A stretch of DNA of 33,420 bases. Origin: Alistipes sp. (lineage in GTDB: Bacteria; Bacteroidota; Bacteroidia; Bacteroidales; Rikenellaceae). Both the position numbers and the translations under genes were made by a program. Each line of letters begins with the position of its first letter. The stretch's first letter is position 1. The DNA lies in NCBI GenBank assembly GCA_017629985.1, contig JAGBWD010000001.1, positions 1-33,420 of the forward strand, read 5' to 3'. The notes beneath the pieces are model-generated. The model searched no databases. It saw only the letters and a program-made list of their open reading frames with translations, and was not told the DNA's origin. Below, piece after piece: positions 17,075-25,921 of this stretch.

Positions 17075-17121
17075 ACAATGTAGGGGTGTCCAAAATATTG
17101 AACACCCCTAACATCATTGTC
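17075..17121 (-). terminator. Hairpin ending the channel-peptidase operon
   Basis: TAGGGGTGT (17081-17089) pairs with ACACCCCTA (17102-17110), and outer arms ACAATG (17075-17080) and CATTGT (17116-17121) also pair. It lies 24 bases past the stop of the gene at 17145; the T tract is weak. Confidence 0.6.
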
Positions 17122-17144
17122 GCCTTATTTTATACTACACGGCT

Positions 17145-18848
17145 CTAATAGCCGCACTTCTTAACCTTCAAGTCTGCCGCATACTTCTTTATGACATCAC
17201 TCTCGAAGTGAGCATTGAGCGCATCTGCTATACACTTTGCTATGGCTATGCGGCGCGAATCCCACAACGAGGCGCTCCACGCCATGCGCATAATGATATT
17301 ATTCTTGCTTCCCATACCCTCTCTAAACTTACGCAAGAAGAGATTTGAGGTGGTTGCAGCATAATAACGCTGATGATCAGACTCCATATTGAACTTCTCA
17401 ACTAGCTGTGCCGTTAAGTCCTCGTAGAAGGCCTTATAGGCTGCCATATCCTCTACAACAAGATTCTCGCCATCAAAGCTCTCATCACCCTTCTTACCAC
17501 CTATAGAGAAGTGAAAATGGGTGGGATATGATGGCTCTAAAGCTCCATTTGAGGCGAGGAATGTCAAGGTCCAGCTACCCTCGCGTGTTGTCAGGCGTTC
17601 CAAGTCCTCCATATAGGCTGCCAGGTTCTCCTCTTGAGTATAACGATCCTCAAAGATATAGTATGAGCGATATGGTCGTAGCTCACCCACCTCGCGCGAG
17701 ATGTAGTTAAAACCACCTATCAGGGCTAAATAGTATGTGATGCTCGATGTACATGGGTCTACCACACTTGCTGGTGCGATTATAGTAACCTTGGAGCCTC
17801 GGTCTATGCAACAGCCATAGGGGCGGTTTACCACAAAATGCTCCACCGCTAGTCTATCCTGTGGATGCTCATCTATGGTTTGTGTGGTAGCGAGGTTTAT
17901 GAGGCGGAAGTTCTCTGCGGCATCTACAGCATCAAAAATCTCATCAGCCTTCATGCCCATACGTGCCTGGATATCGGTAAATGAGAGGAACTGTGGAACG
18001 AGGTAATAGCCCGTAGGACGATCTAGCTTTCGCTCAAAGACGCGGTATAGCTTGTCGATATTATCTTTAATCTCTTTCTCCTTGGCATCCTCGGCCATGA
18101 TATCCGAGAATCCCGAGCCTATAAGACCGGCAGGCACGGCAAAGATAGCGATACCGAGTACACCAATAACGCAGGCTATAAGACGTCCTACAAGGGTGAT
18201 AGGTGGCGTGTCGGCAAAGTTACCAGGGTCACCGATATACTGCGCAAAGGCCCACACCACCGAGGTCCAACCATTGTCATACACATCGGGCTGTGCCTCA
18301 TGCTCCACAAAGAAGAGGATAAACGACAAGATAAGGGTGATGATACACAGGAACTGCACAGAGACTACCAACTCCTCCTTCTTCGACTTCAAAGCTCGCG
18401 ACAAGATGCTGAAGGCCTTGATATATCTGAAGACACGCAATAGACGTGCTATACGCAGAGCCTTCAACGCCGTATAAGGGATGCTGTAGAAGAAGTTTAT
18501 ATAGAATGGGTAGGTAGACAATATGTCGATAAGGCCATAAAACGAGAAGCAGTAGCGCACACGGCCCCATAGGCCCTTATACTTATCATCTATCATGTCG
18601 GCACACCAGATACGCAACGTAACCTCAATGGTAAAGAGGAAGGTAGTGGCATAGTCTACAAAGTGGAGTATGTGGCCATAACGCTCCACAACAACACTAT
18701 AGGTAGATGCAAAGACCTCCAACGTTGAGATAATGATAAGACCAATGATGGCATAATCTATCACATTATGCCACTTAACAGTCTTAAGGTCATCATCAAA
18801 AACCTCCGATATGTGCCTCTTAAACACTGCTATTTTATTCATAGACAA
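17145..18848 (-). CDS. Voltage-sensor ion channel protein with large C-terminal domain (A)
   Basis: A 567-residue protein. Residues about 28-250 are a six-helix ion-transport domain: a voltage sensor with an S4 helix (LKALRIARLLRVFRYIKAF, 128-146, Arg or Lys every third position), then a pore region (WTSVVWAFAQYIGDPGNF, about 194-211) and S6 (GRLIACVIGVLGIAIFAVPAG). The K+ filter TVGYGD is absent; YIGDPG occupies that place, so selectivity is unclear. Residues about 270-567 form a soluble domain I do not recognise, with RPYGCCIDRGSKVTI and FHFSIGGKKGD also found in the paralogue at 19597-21303. The first 240 residues are almost identical to the paralogue and the rest diverged. Last gene of the operon, 9 bases after the peptidase. 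Confidence 0.85.
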   Translation of the reverse strand: MSMNKIAVFKRHISEVFDDDLKTVKWHNVIDYAIIGLIIISTLEVFASTYSVVVERYGHILHFVDYATTFLFTIEVTLRIWCADMIDDKYKGLWGRVRYCFSFYGLIDILSTYPFYINFFYSIPYTALKALRIARLLRVFRYIKAFSILSRALKSKKEELVVSVQFLCIITLILSFILFFVEHEAQPDVYDNGWTSVVWAFAQYIGDPGNFADTPPITLVGRLIACVIGVLGIAIFAVPAGLIGSGFSDIMAEDAKEKEIKDNIDKLYRVFERKLDRPTGYYLVPQFLSFTDIQARMGMKADEIFDAVDAAENFRLINLATTQTIDEHPQDRLAVEHFVVNRPYGCCIDRGSKVTIIAPASVVDPCTSSITYYLALIGGFNYISREVGELRPYRSYYIFEDRYTQEENLAAYMEDLERLTTREGSWTLTFLASNGALEPSYPTHFHFSIGGKKGDESFDGENLVVEDMAAYKAFYEDLTAQLVEKFNMESDHQRYYAATTSNLFLRKFREGMGSKNNIIMRMAWSASLWDSRRIAIAKCIADALNAHFESDVIKKYAADLKVKKCGY

Positions 18849-18857
18849 CCCTTCTAG

Positions 18858-19589
18858 TTACTTATTTAGGAAATAGTCCACAACATGTGATACAAAATTG
18901 AGGGCATTTTCCAACTCCGAGAATAGAGTATACTCATCCTCCTTGTGAGCATTGTAGTAGCCACAGCTGATGTTACAACAATTCTTATCAAGGCCTCGCT
19001 CACGCAACGCCACAACATCTGTACGCCCACCCACGGTATACTGATATCCATACCTATCGAGGATATCTTGAGGTATAAACCCCTCCTCACATAGGCAAAT
19101 ATCACCCTTGCCCACAGAGACAACCTCCTGTGCGCCACGCTTATCGCACTGAAGCAAACACATAGCATTATCAAACTCCGCGAGGTTACAAGATCTAGAG
19201 CCACGACATCCCGCCTCGCCATTGAGCTTCTCCTCATGAACGAAGAGCGCCACCTTGAGTATAGGTTTCATCTCGAGGAGTTTTAGCGCCATCCACACAC
19301 CATTCTTATCATCCGCGCCAAGGCCCACACGATTACCACCGTTATCGCAGGCATAAATCATATCCTCCTCAACCACAATTTTGCGGTTCTCAACATCGTG
19401 AACCTCGTCAAGGTGTGCAACGATGGTTGGGTAGCTATCGGCAACGCCCTTGGTAATAAAGAGGTTACCAAAGGCATCACAGCGAATATCAAGATTCATC
19501 GTGGAGAGATACCCCTGCACGAAGGCCTTTATCGCAGCCTCCTTGCCCGACTTACTATTGATTTTGTATAGACTCTTGAGTAGTTGCAT
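18858..19589 (-). CDS. Short M20-type metallopeptidase
   Basis: A 243-residue zinc peptidase-like protein. Metal-site motifs in order are VAHLDEVHD (His59, Asp61), GLGADDKNG (Asp93), HEEKLNGEAGCRGS (catalytic and metal Glu119/120), CDKRG (Asp149) and NAHKEDEYT (His215). This matches the catalytic domain of the M20/M28/M42 clan. It is much shorter than peptidase T or typical M20 enzymes (about 370-410) and seems to lack the lid/dimerisation domain. It probably acts on small peptides in the cytoplasm, as no signal is present. It lies between two channel paralogues, 7 and 9 bases away, clearly in one operon. Family level is firm; subfamily is not. Confidence 0.85.
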   Translation of the reverse strand: MQLLKSLYKINSKSGKEAAIKAFVQGYLSTMNLDIRCDAFGNLFITKGVADSYPTIVAHLDEVHDVENRKIVVEEDMIYACDNGGNRVGLGADDKNGVWMALKLLEMKPILKVALFVHEEKLNGEAGCRGSRSCNLAEFDNAMCLLQCDKRGAQEVVSVGKGDICLCEEGFIPQDILDRYGYQYTVGGRTDVVALRERGLDKNCCNISCGYYNAHKEDEYTLFSELENALNFVSHVVDYFLNK

Positions 19590-19596
19590 ATCTTAA

Positions 19597-21303
19597 TTAA
19601 TCAACGTAGTCCTGCATACCAAAGTCGTGGCCCTCTACACGAGCAACCATCTCGGGTGGCAACTGCTTCTCCACCTCTGGCTCGATAATGGCATTGATGC
19701 CATCTGCCAAGGCCTTGATGGTAGCCATACGGCGGAAGTCAAAGAGCCACACAAAGCACTCCACGCGAAGTGTAAAGATATTATCTGCCTTGATGTAGTG
19801 AGCTATATTCTGCTTGCCTATACCATAATACTCATTCTTATCACAGTTGTAGTCTAGTTCACGCTTCAAGGTCTCGGAAAGATGGTTATAGAGGCGATCA
19901 AAGGTCTCATAATCCGTAATCTTACACTGCGGATCATTATACGAGGCATCCTTCTTCTTCGAGTTATAGCAGAAGTGGAACTGGTGAGGACGTGAACGAG
20001 GTCCTGAAGCTCCGAGGATAGGTATTGCCCAGCTACCAGGACGTGCTGTAAGACGATTCAAATCCTCGAGGAAGAGAGGTAGATTTGTACATATAGGGTT
20101 GTTAGGGATGGTATAATATGACGTAGGGTTGTTAGGATCGGTATCCACCTCCTTGGAGATAAAATTAAAACCACCTATCTTGGCTATATGGTAGGCAAAC
20201 CAGCTGGTGCAAGATTCGATATTTCCCGATGTAAAGACGATTGTAACCTTCGAGCCACGATCTATACAACAGCCATAAGGGGTATTACGCTTGTAGTTAA
20301 ACACCACAATCTTATCAGCAGGGTTATCCTCGGCATTTACAGCATTTGCCATGTTATACAGATGTAGACAGTCTGAAGCCTCCACCGCCTTGGTTATATC
20401 CTCAATAGTGAGGTATTGTCGGGTGATGATGGTATTCAAATCCTTATATCGTGGCACCACAAAGAGCTGTGTAAAGTGCTGGTCCTTCTCAAACTTAAAT
20501 GAGTGTACAATTCTCTGGATATCGTTCTTGAGCTTCTCTGCCTCTGCATCCTCGGCCATGATATCCGAGAATCCCGAGCCTATAAGACCGGCTGGCACGG
20601 CAAAGATAGCGATACCGAGTACACCTATAACGCAGGCTATAAGACGTCCTACGAGGGTGATAGGTGGCGTGTCGGCAAAGTTACCTGGGTCACCGATATA
20701 CTGCGCAAAGGCCCACACCACCGAGGTCCAACCATTGTCGTAAACATCGGGTTGCGCCTCATGCTCCACGAAGAAGAGAATAAACGACAAGATAAGGGTG
20801 ATGATACATAGGAACTGCAACGACACCACTAGCTCCTCCCTCTTGGAGCTAATGGCACGCGACAAGATATTAAAGGCCTTGATATATCTGAAGACACGCA
20901 ATAGACGTGCTATACGCAGAGCCTTCAACGCCACATAAGGAATCTGAATAAAGAAGTTCAGATAGAATGGGTAGGTAGACAATATGTCGATAAGGCCATA
21001 AAACGAGAAGCAGTAGCGTACACGGCCCCAGAAGCCCTTATACTTCTCATCTATCATGTCGGCACACCAGATACGCAACGTAACCTCGATGGTAAAGAGG
21101 AAGGTAGTGGCGTAGTCTACAAAGTGGAGTATGTGGCCATAGCGCTCCACAACAACACTATAGGTAGATGCAAAGACCTCCAACGTTGAGATAATGATAA
21201 GACCAATGATGGCATAATCTACGTAGTTATGCCACTGCTTTGTGTGAAGAGTATCATCGAAAACTCGAGATAACTCATGCTTAAATTTTGAAATACTACT
21301 CAT
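19597..21303 (-). CDS. Voltage-sensor ion channel protein with large C-terminal domain (B)
   Basis: A 568-residue paralogue of the protein at 17145-18848. The voltage sensor, S4 and pore are nearly the same residue for residue (about residues 27-250), including the non-canonical QYIGDPG at the filter position. The DNA in that part is also close to identical. The C-terminal half is clearly related but divergent; shared landmarks are TPYGCCIDRGSKVTI, CTSWFAYHIAKIGGFNFIS, FLEDLNRLT, GSWAIPILG and HQFHFCYNSKKKD. This suggests two channels with one sensor/pore but different cytoplasmic ligand or enzyme domains, possibly forming hetero-oligomers. The ATG overlaps the end of pcp by 8 bases. Confidence 0.85.
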   Translation of the reverse strand: MSSISKFKHELSRVFDDTLHTKQWHNYVDYAIIGLIIISTLEVFASTYSVVVERYGHILHFVDYATTFLFTIEVTLRIWCADMIDEKYKGFWGRVRYCFSFYGLIDILSTYPFYLNFFIQIPYVALKALRIARLLRVFRYIKAFNILSRAISSKREELVVSLQFLCIITLILSFILFFVEHEAQPDVYDNGWTSVVWAFAQYIGDPGNFADTPPITLVGRLIACVIGVLGIAIFAVPAGLIGSGFSDIMAEDAEAEKLKNDIQRIVHSFKFEKDQHFTQLFVVPRYKDLNTIITRQYLTIEDITKAVEASDCLHLYNMANAVNAEDNPADKIVVFNYKRNTPYGCCIDRGSKVTIVFTSGNIESCTSWFAYHIAKIGGFNFISKEVDTDPNNPTSYYTIPNNPICTNLPLFLEDLNRLTARPGSWAIPILGASGPRSRPHQFHFCYNSKKKDASYNDPQCKITDYETFDRLYNHLSETLKRELDYNCDKNEYYGIGKQNIAHYIKADNIFTLRVECFVWLFDFRRMATIKALADGINAIIEPEVEKQLPPEMVARVEGHDFGMQDYVD

Positions 21304-21901
21304 CTTTTGTCACTTCATTTATTATTTTCTCTATAGCCTTGACCATATCGGCCATAGGCATTCTCCTTGCTTCGGAATTGGTTGTAGTCTGCTCTTCGCA
21401 TAGTGGAAGATGGATAAATAGGGCCTGCATAGTACCACATCTGCACATACGTAACGCCTCATAATAGAGTCTGTTACACACGTATACACCTGCCGAGTTA
21501 GATATCTTGGCAGGGATACCCTCATCGACAATCGCGGTATGTAGCCTCTTTATCGGAAGAGTGGTGAAGAGGGCATTGTTCTCACCACTGTAGATAGGCT
21601 CCTCGCTAGGCTTATAATCATCGTTATCCCCCATTGCCGAGTCCATGAGATTCAGCGCCACACGCTCCAACTTCACCCTATCGGTGAGTGTCGACTGCCC
21701 AAGCATAATAACCACATCGGGTGTATATCTCTCTACGGCCTTGCGCAGGCTATGTGCTACACGTGTAAAACTCACAGGGAGCAACTCAACGGCAAGCTCC
21801 AGGCCATCTGCAGAGTAGCAACTAACCCTGCGAGCCACCTCCCATGACACATTCTCGGGATGCCCACCAAAAGGTTCAAAGCCTGTCACAAGCACCCTCA
21901 T
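21296..21901 (-). CDS. pcp: Pyroglutamyl-peptidase I (family C15)
   Basis: It removes N-terminal pyroglutamate from peptides in the cytoplasm. The fold start MRVLVTGFEPFGGHPENVSWEV is diagnostic. The catalytic triad is visible as Glu79 (VKLERVALN), Cys142 (NSAGVYVCN) and His164 (LFIHLP). At 201 residues it is slightly short of the usual 205-220. Its end overlaps the first channel gene by 8 bases and it starts 4 bases after the outer-membrane protein gene, so it belongs to the channel-peptidase operon. Two peptidases in one unit with channels hint at peptide handling. Confidence 0.95.
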   Translation of the reverse strand: MRVLVTGFEPFGGHPENVSWEVARRVSCYSADGLELAVELLPVSFTRVAHSLRKAVERYTPDVVIMLGQSTLTDRVKLERVALNLMDSAMGDNDDYKPSEEPIYSGENNALFTTLPIKRLHTAIVDEGIPAKISNSAGVYVCNRLYYEALRMCRCGTMQALFIHLPLCEEQTTTNSEARRMPMADMVKAIEKIINEVTKDE

Positions 21902-21905
21902 AACT

Positions 21906-22661
21906 CTATCTACGAGGGTTGTTTATCTGCCATGCTACGCCAAAACTTACAGCCCAGCACTGCGCAGGGTTGCAAAGGTCGAGGTTTGCCGCGACATCCA
22001 ACTGCACACGCTCACCAACCATATAGTTAAGGCCAAAATCTACGCCATAGGCGTTGCCATACGCTGCAAAGTTATTGTAGCTCTCGGCAAAGCAGCCAAG
22101 ACGCTCCGAGAGTGAAAAGCCAAAGCATAGCGCCACAAATGTAGAGGGTGCTGGAGAGTATCCATTCCACTCTGCACCTACGTTATAGCCGATGCTCAAC
22201 CAGTCGTTCACAGGGTTCTCAAAGAGCAGGTAGAGTGATGGTGCAAAATGCTCGGTCTCAAAACCATTGCTCGCTGTGCCAGGTATTGCAAAGTCCGCCA
22301 ATACCGAGATGGCAGGTATAGCGCCCTCGCCCTCGAAACACTTTATCTTCGTACCGACACTCAAGCCAGCAAATGCCGCGCTCCACTTGTCGTAGGTGTG
22401 GTGAATAAGGGCATCGCCACCAAGACGTAGCTCCATGCCATCAAACAAGCCATAACGTAGCAGCGTGTTGCTAAAGGTAAACTGACCATAGCCTCCGCCA
22501 TCGCCATCAAACTGCACACCCTGCTCCAACTGTATAACATTACGTGCCACGGTAGCAGGACCTGTAGATGCTCCAGGACGGTCGGCGGTAAACTCCACAT
22601 CTTGGGCCATAACGCCCAGAGTCATAAAAATAGCTACTAGGGCTAAAATACTTCTCTTCAT
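21906..22661 (-). CDS. Predicted outer-membrane beta-barrel protein (Phenol_MetA_deg/transporter-like)
   Basis: A 251-residue protein with a signal peptide (MKRSILALVAIFMTLGVMAQ, probably cleaved after AQ; no lipobox). The mature start FTADRPGASTGPATVARNVIQLEQGVQF is the signature of the family annotated as MetA-pathway of phenol degradation or transporter. It is followed by about twelve amphipathic strands (for example YGQFTFSNTLLRYGLFDGMELRLGGD) and ends in a long strand region. It is probably a small outer-membrane barrel; the cargo is unknown and phenol metabolism is not implied. First gene of the five-gene channel-peptidase operon. A possible -7 box TATCTTTG is at 22715-22708, without a good -33. 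Confidence 0.82.
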   Translation of the reverse strand: MKRSILALVAIFMTLGVMAQDVEFTADRPGASTGPATVARNVIQLEQGVQFDGDGGGYGQFTFSNTLLRYGLFDGMELRLGGDALIHHTYDKWSAAFAGLSVGTKIKCFEGEGAIPAISVLADFAIPGTASNGFETEHFAPSLYLLFENPVNDWLSIGYNVGAEWNGYSPAPSTFVALCFGFSLSERLGCFAESYNNFAAYGNAYGVDFGLNYMVGERVQLDVAANLDLCNPAQCWAVSFGVAWQINNPRR

Positions 22662-22786
22662 ATAGTACTCTAAATTGGGGTAGTAATCGTTAATCTAAAA
22701 ATTCCTACAAAGATAGAAAAAAATTTGACACATGTGTTTAAAATCTCTAAAAGATGCAGTTGTCCACAGCTCCTCTTTGCAACACA

Positions 22787-22810
22787 GGCAACCACCGTAT
22801 GGTGATTGCC
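22787..22810 (-). terminator. Hairpin at the end of the kinase-OmpA-NTPase cluster
   Basis: On the minus strand GGCAATCACC pairs with GGTGGTTGCC (10 bp with one G-T) around a four-base loop. It lies 23 bases past the stop of the last gene (22833) and has only a weak T run after it. Confidence 0.55.
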
Positions 22811-22832
22811 AGCACTGCAAATATTCTAAATA

Positions 22833-23075
22833 TTATTTATAACGCGCTATAGACTCCTTGCAGCTCTCAATCTGACGCTTCAGGCTCTCAATCTGACGAT
22901 CGTGATATGCCGCCTTGTCGATCTTCTGCTTGCGATAACTAGCCTTTGATGATGGCGATGACGCACCCTTTATCAACGATGCATAACGCTCATTATCACG
23001 CTTCTTTGCCTCCTTCTCACGCGCCATGTCTGCACGCAAATCTATAATACGCTTCTTGTAATACTCCTTGCTCAT
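22833..23075 (-). CDS. Small basic coiled-coil protein, 80 residues
   Basis: The whole 80-residue sequence is Lys/Arg/Glu-rich and should be helical: YKKRIIDLRADMAREKEAKKRDNERY, a short Ser-rich break (SSPSSKASYRKQ) and a second helix RQIESLKRQIESCKESIARYK with heptad spacing. There is no signal or membrane helix. It is the last gene of the cluster, 24 bases after the KAP-type NTPase, so co-transcription is likely and it may be a partner of the NTPase. I do not recognise a named family. Confidence 0.7.
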   Translation of the reverse strand: MSKEYYKKRIIDLRADMAREKEAKKRDNERYASLIKGASSPSSKASYRKQKIDKAAYHDRQIESLKRQIESCKESIARYK

Positions 23076-23099
23076 ATTACTGTGGTTTTAATGTTATAA

Positions 23100-24893
23100 T
23101 CATACTTGCTCCATAACGGGGTAAATAGCGAGCATAGTATCTGCACACCATTTTACCAAGCTACTGTCTGACCTATCAATTTGGGCTCTCACAATCCAAT
23201 CAATCTTCTTACTAAATTGGTTATGCTCTGCTGTCTTGAGAAGATGGTCAGCAGGTAGTTTTGATATTGCATCATAAATTCGATCCTTCATTTCTTCTAT
23301 GTGGGTTGTAACCATCCAGACCCTTACCTCACTCGCCCTAACGCCATACGTGATACCCAAATCAATCTTACCCTTATTCGCAGTAGATTTCACTACCATA
23401 TAAGGGGCACCGTTTTTAGGGATTGTGACCTTTGCCTTGGGATATGCCTTAAGTATTTCGGCCTTGATAGGCTCCCAAAGTTTGACATCCCAAGGATATT
23501 CAGAGGCCTTGATCTTCTTTGGGGTATCAAATGCCTTGAGGTTGGTCACAGCTGACATCTCAAGTGTTGCCTCCACAATCTCGCCAAGGTTTTCGTCATT
23601 ATTGACGATTGTGGCCATCTTGTTCAGAAGCTTCGACACGTAGAAGGCACGATTACTCAAGAATGTCTCCTTCTGACACATGCGAAATACCACCTTCTCC
23701 CAATCCTCGTCAAACTCCTCGGTAGCATCAAGAGCCTCCTTCTCCAACTCCGTGAGAGGGCGCAACTTGAGCTTTGAGGCTATCGTCTCGTTCCAGCTCT
23801 TGAAATCGGGCTCATCAGCAAGCTGATTGTAGATATATGGGTATGCAATCTGCAAACATACTAACGCATAGTTCAACATCTTGGTGGTATTCTCCAATGA
23901 TGCGCTATCAGCACCAAATTGCTTCTGGTTGATGATCGAGATAAGTGCAAGAGTGTTGGTAAGACGCTTCAAAGAACGAGGGTTGGTACCCACCGAGAAG
24001 CGGGTAATCTCCGAGAGTGTCTCTGCAAGTGCATTATCGGCAAGCTCCTCAGCGCTGAAGAACTCAATCTTACCCAAGGCATCGACAAGGAACGTGTCTA
24101 CGTTATACGATGCCACAGGCATAGAGAATGGCAACTGGATAATCTTGTCGAAGAATGAGCGGAACTCACGCTCGTTGGCATCCGTAAGTTCACCAAATTT
24201 TGGCTTCAAGCCCTTAATAACCACATCGTAGTCGATGGCAAGGACAAAAACACACTTCTCCAAGTCGAAGATGTTCTTCAATAACTCCAAAATCTCGACA
24301 GCCACAGGTGGGTCGATACGGTCAAGGTCGTCGATGTAGAAGGTAAAGCCCTGCTTCGAGGCATTCGTAGCCAACGCCTCCTCTATAAGCTTTGATATCT
24401 CACTCTTGAGCTTAACTATATCCGAAGAGGCGGCGCTATTCTCACCACCTTCGAACAACTCATCAACCAAACCGCCATCGATGCCCACAGCACCTGCAGC
24501 GACCTTTGTTCCCACTGTCGCCATCTTCTTGAAGAGGCCACCAATCTTACGCTTGCTCTCCTCCCAATTCTGCTTGCTGGGGTTTAGCTCACCAATCTGG
24601 TGTATGATACCCTCAAGGATAGAGATTATGGTCTGCTGTGGGGTCTTCATCAGGGAGTAGTGCCACGTATTTATCCAAATTGGATAGTATGGCGCGTTGT
24701 CCATGTCGCAGAGGTTGTAGCGCAACAGGTTCATCAACGATGTTTTACCACTACCCCACTCACCCTGCAAGGCGATGGTTATAGGCGTATCGGTAAGTCT
24801 TATATATTCTACAAGCGCATCCTGGTATATCTGAATACCAAATAGGTCGTCCTGCGTATGTTTACGTGGAACATCAATAATACTCGATTTCAT
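23100..24893 (-). CDS. KAP-family P-loop NTPase
   Basis: A 597-residue NTPase. The Walker A motif GEWGSGKTS is at 44-52 and Walker B FYIDDLDRIDP at 185-195; WINTWHY and the later FVLAIDYDVV (sensor-like) complete the KAP pattern. KAP NTPases are STAND-related ATPases often tied to the membrane and, in some cases (PifA of plasmid F), to phage exclusion. The usual inserted membrane helices are replaced by a short, weakly hydrophobic stretch at about 122-147 (MATVGTKVAAGAVGIDGG). The last 120 residues (KAKVTIPKNGAPYMVVKS onward) are a separate small domain I cannot name. It lies 75 bases after the GIY-YIG gene. Confidence 0.88.
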   Translation of the reverse strand: MKSSIIDVPRKHTQDDLFGIQIYQDALVEYIRLTDTPITIALQGEWGSGKTSLMNLLRYNLCDMDNAPYYPIWINTWHYSLMKTPQQTIISILEGIIHQIGELNPSKQNWEESKRKIGGLFKKMATVGTKVAAGAVGIDGGLVDELFEGGENSAASSDIVKLKSEISKLIEEALATNASKQGFTFYIDDLDRIDPPVAVEILELLKNIFDLEKCVFVLAIDYDVVIKGLKPKFGELTDANEREFRSFFDKIIQLPFSMPVASYNVDTFLVDALGKIEFFSAEELADNALAETLSEITRFSVGTNPRSLKRLTNTLALISIINQKQFGADSASLENTTKMLNYALVCLQIAYPYIYNQLADEPDFKSWNETIASKLKLRPLTELEKEALDATEEFDEDWEKVVFRMCQKETFLSNRAFYVSKLLNKMATIVNNDENLGEIVEATLEMSAVTNLKAFDTPKKIKASEYPWDVKLWEPIKAEILKAYPKAKVTIPKNGAPYMVVKSTANKGKIDLGITYGVRASEVRVWMVTTHIEEMKDRIYDAISKLPADHLLKTAEHNQFSKKIDWIVRAQIDRSDSSLVKWCADTMLAIYPVMEQV

Positions 24894-24968
24894 AAAGTAT
24901 CAATTAGTAGTCTGTTGTTTCTATCTTTATCTATGGTAGCGATGTCTTAATCGGCATCTACCAATTCG

Positions 24969-25733
24969 CTATCTTATGTATCTCACCGCACCGCGCGATG
25001 GAAATGGAAAGGCTGTCACATCCTTGTTAAGGTAGAGGTCATTGCCCTCCTTGTCGTTCGTGACACCCTCGATGTTGTATCTTCGTGATTTTGACGGATG
25101 CCCCTTGACCTCCTTCCACTTCGACGTGGGCTTGATAACCACACGCACTATACCTCGGTATACGCCTAGCACATAGTTCACCTGATCGGCATTTGCCTTG
25201 CTCACGTGCCAATCGCCACGAGTTATCTCGTATAGGTCGGGGCGAACATTTAGGCCATTTGCACTCCGTTGAACATATGACCTATTAAGGTTCACCATAA
25301 GGAGCTTATGCCCCTCCTTCAGTTGCAGAGGCTTGCAATCGTAGAGCTGTATAACCTCATCTGCAGTCTTTATACCCTCATCCCACTGATGATGCCCCGC
25401 CACGATGTTCGTAAGCAGGCTATCGGTATTGAAATCCTCATATGTGAGGAGATCTATAAGTACCGACTCTACCGTGAAGGCATCCTCCTCGGAGAGTTTG
25501 TGACGAATGATATAGTGCCTAACCTTGTAGCCAGCGTCAATAATCTCCCTAATCTTCTCGATCTTATCCGTAGTGGCCTCTTCATCCTCCAAGGCGTTAC
25601 AGGCGTGGGCATACACCCTATCGCCACAGCCCTTGCCTATATAGAAGATTTTGCTGTCACGAGGATCTACCAAGCAGTAGACATAATAACCTAACTCCTC
25701 CTTAACCTTTTGTGAAAATTGAGGTAGCTCCAT
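24969..25733 (-). CDS. GIY-YIG nuclease-like protein (LEM-3-like branch)
   Basis: The frame opens at 25784, but the Met at 25733 (MELPQFSQKVKEELG) fits the domain better; 254 residues. The N-terminal domain is a GIY-YIG variant: YYVYCLVDPRD for GIY, FYIGKGCGDRVYAHACNA for YIG with the conserved Arg, and the later Glu in AFTVESVLIDLL. The YIGKG...RVYAH pattern resembles the LEM-3-like GIY-YIG group. The C-terminal part (NLNRSYVQRS, YEITRGDWHVSKANADQVNYVLGVYRGIVRVV) looks like a small beta domain, perhaps PUA-like or a nucleic-acid reader. Probably a DNA endonuclease acting with the NTPase next door; target unknown. Confidence 0.82.
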   Translation of the reverse strand: MELPQFSQKVKEELGYYVYCLVDPRDSKIFYIGKGCGDRVYAHACNALEDEEATTDKIEKIREIIDAGYKVRHYIIRHKLSEEDAFTVESVLIDLLTYEDFNTDSLLTNIVAGHHQWDEGIKTADEVIQLYDCKPLQLKEGHKLLMVNLNRSYVQRSANGLNVRPDLYEITRGDWHVSKANADQVNYVLGVYRGIVRVVIKPTSKWKEVKGHPSKSRRYNIEGVTNDKEGNDLYLNKDVTAFPFPSRGAVRYIR

Positions 25734-25810
25734 ATCAAGAGTATTTAAACATTTAGATACACACCATCCAGCGGCAATAGCCACACGTCATTACCACCGC
25801 AAATTTATGA

Positions 25811-25915
25811 TTACTTCTTCTTTTTGCCGAAAAGGGTCTTTAGGATGGTTCCACCAATCTTACGTTAGTTTTTAGGGTTTTGATTAGTGATATGTGAGGT
25901 AATCATGCCCCACAT
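25811..25915 (-). pseudogene. Possible broken 34-codon ORF in the gap before the GIY-YIG gene
   Basis: In one minus-strand frame the gap reads ATG (25915), 16 codons, a TAA stop (25867-25865), then a further open stretch in the same frame encoding RKIGGTILKTLFGKKKK and a stop at 25811. The last part looks like a real protein C terminus, with a small amphipathic helix and a Lys tail. One nonsense change could have split a small gene, or this may be the remnant of a longer deleted gene. With so few codons, chance cannot be excluded. Confidence 0.3.
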
Positions 25916-25921
25916 ACCCTA

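Noticed and set aside
25734-25784. Longer start of the GIY-YIG protein at 25784
   Set aside because: The extra 17 residues add nothing to the domain; the Met at 25733 fits directly before the conserved region.
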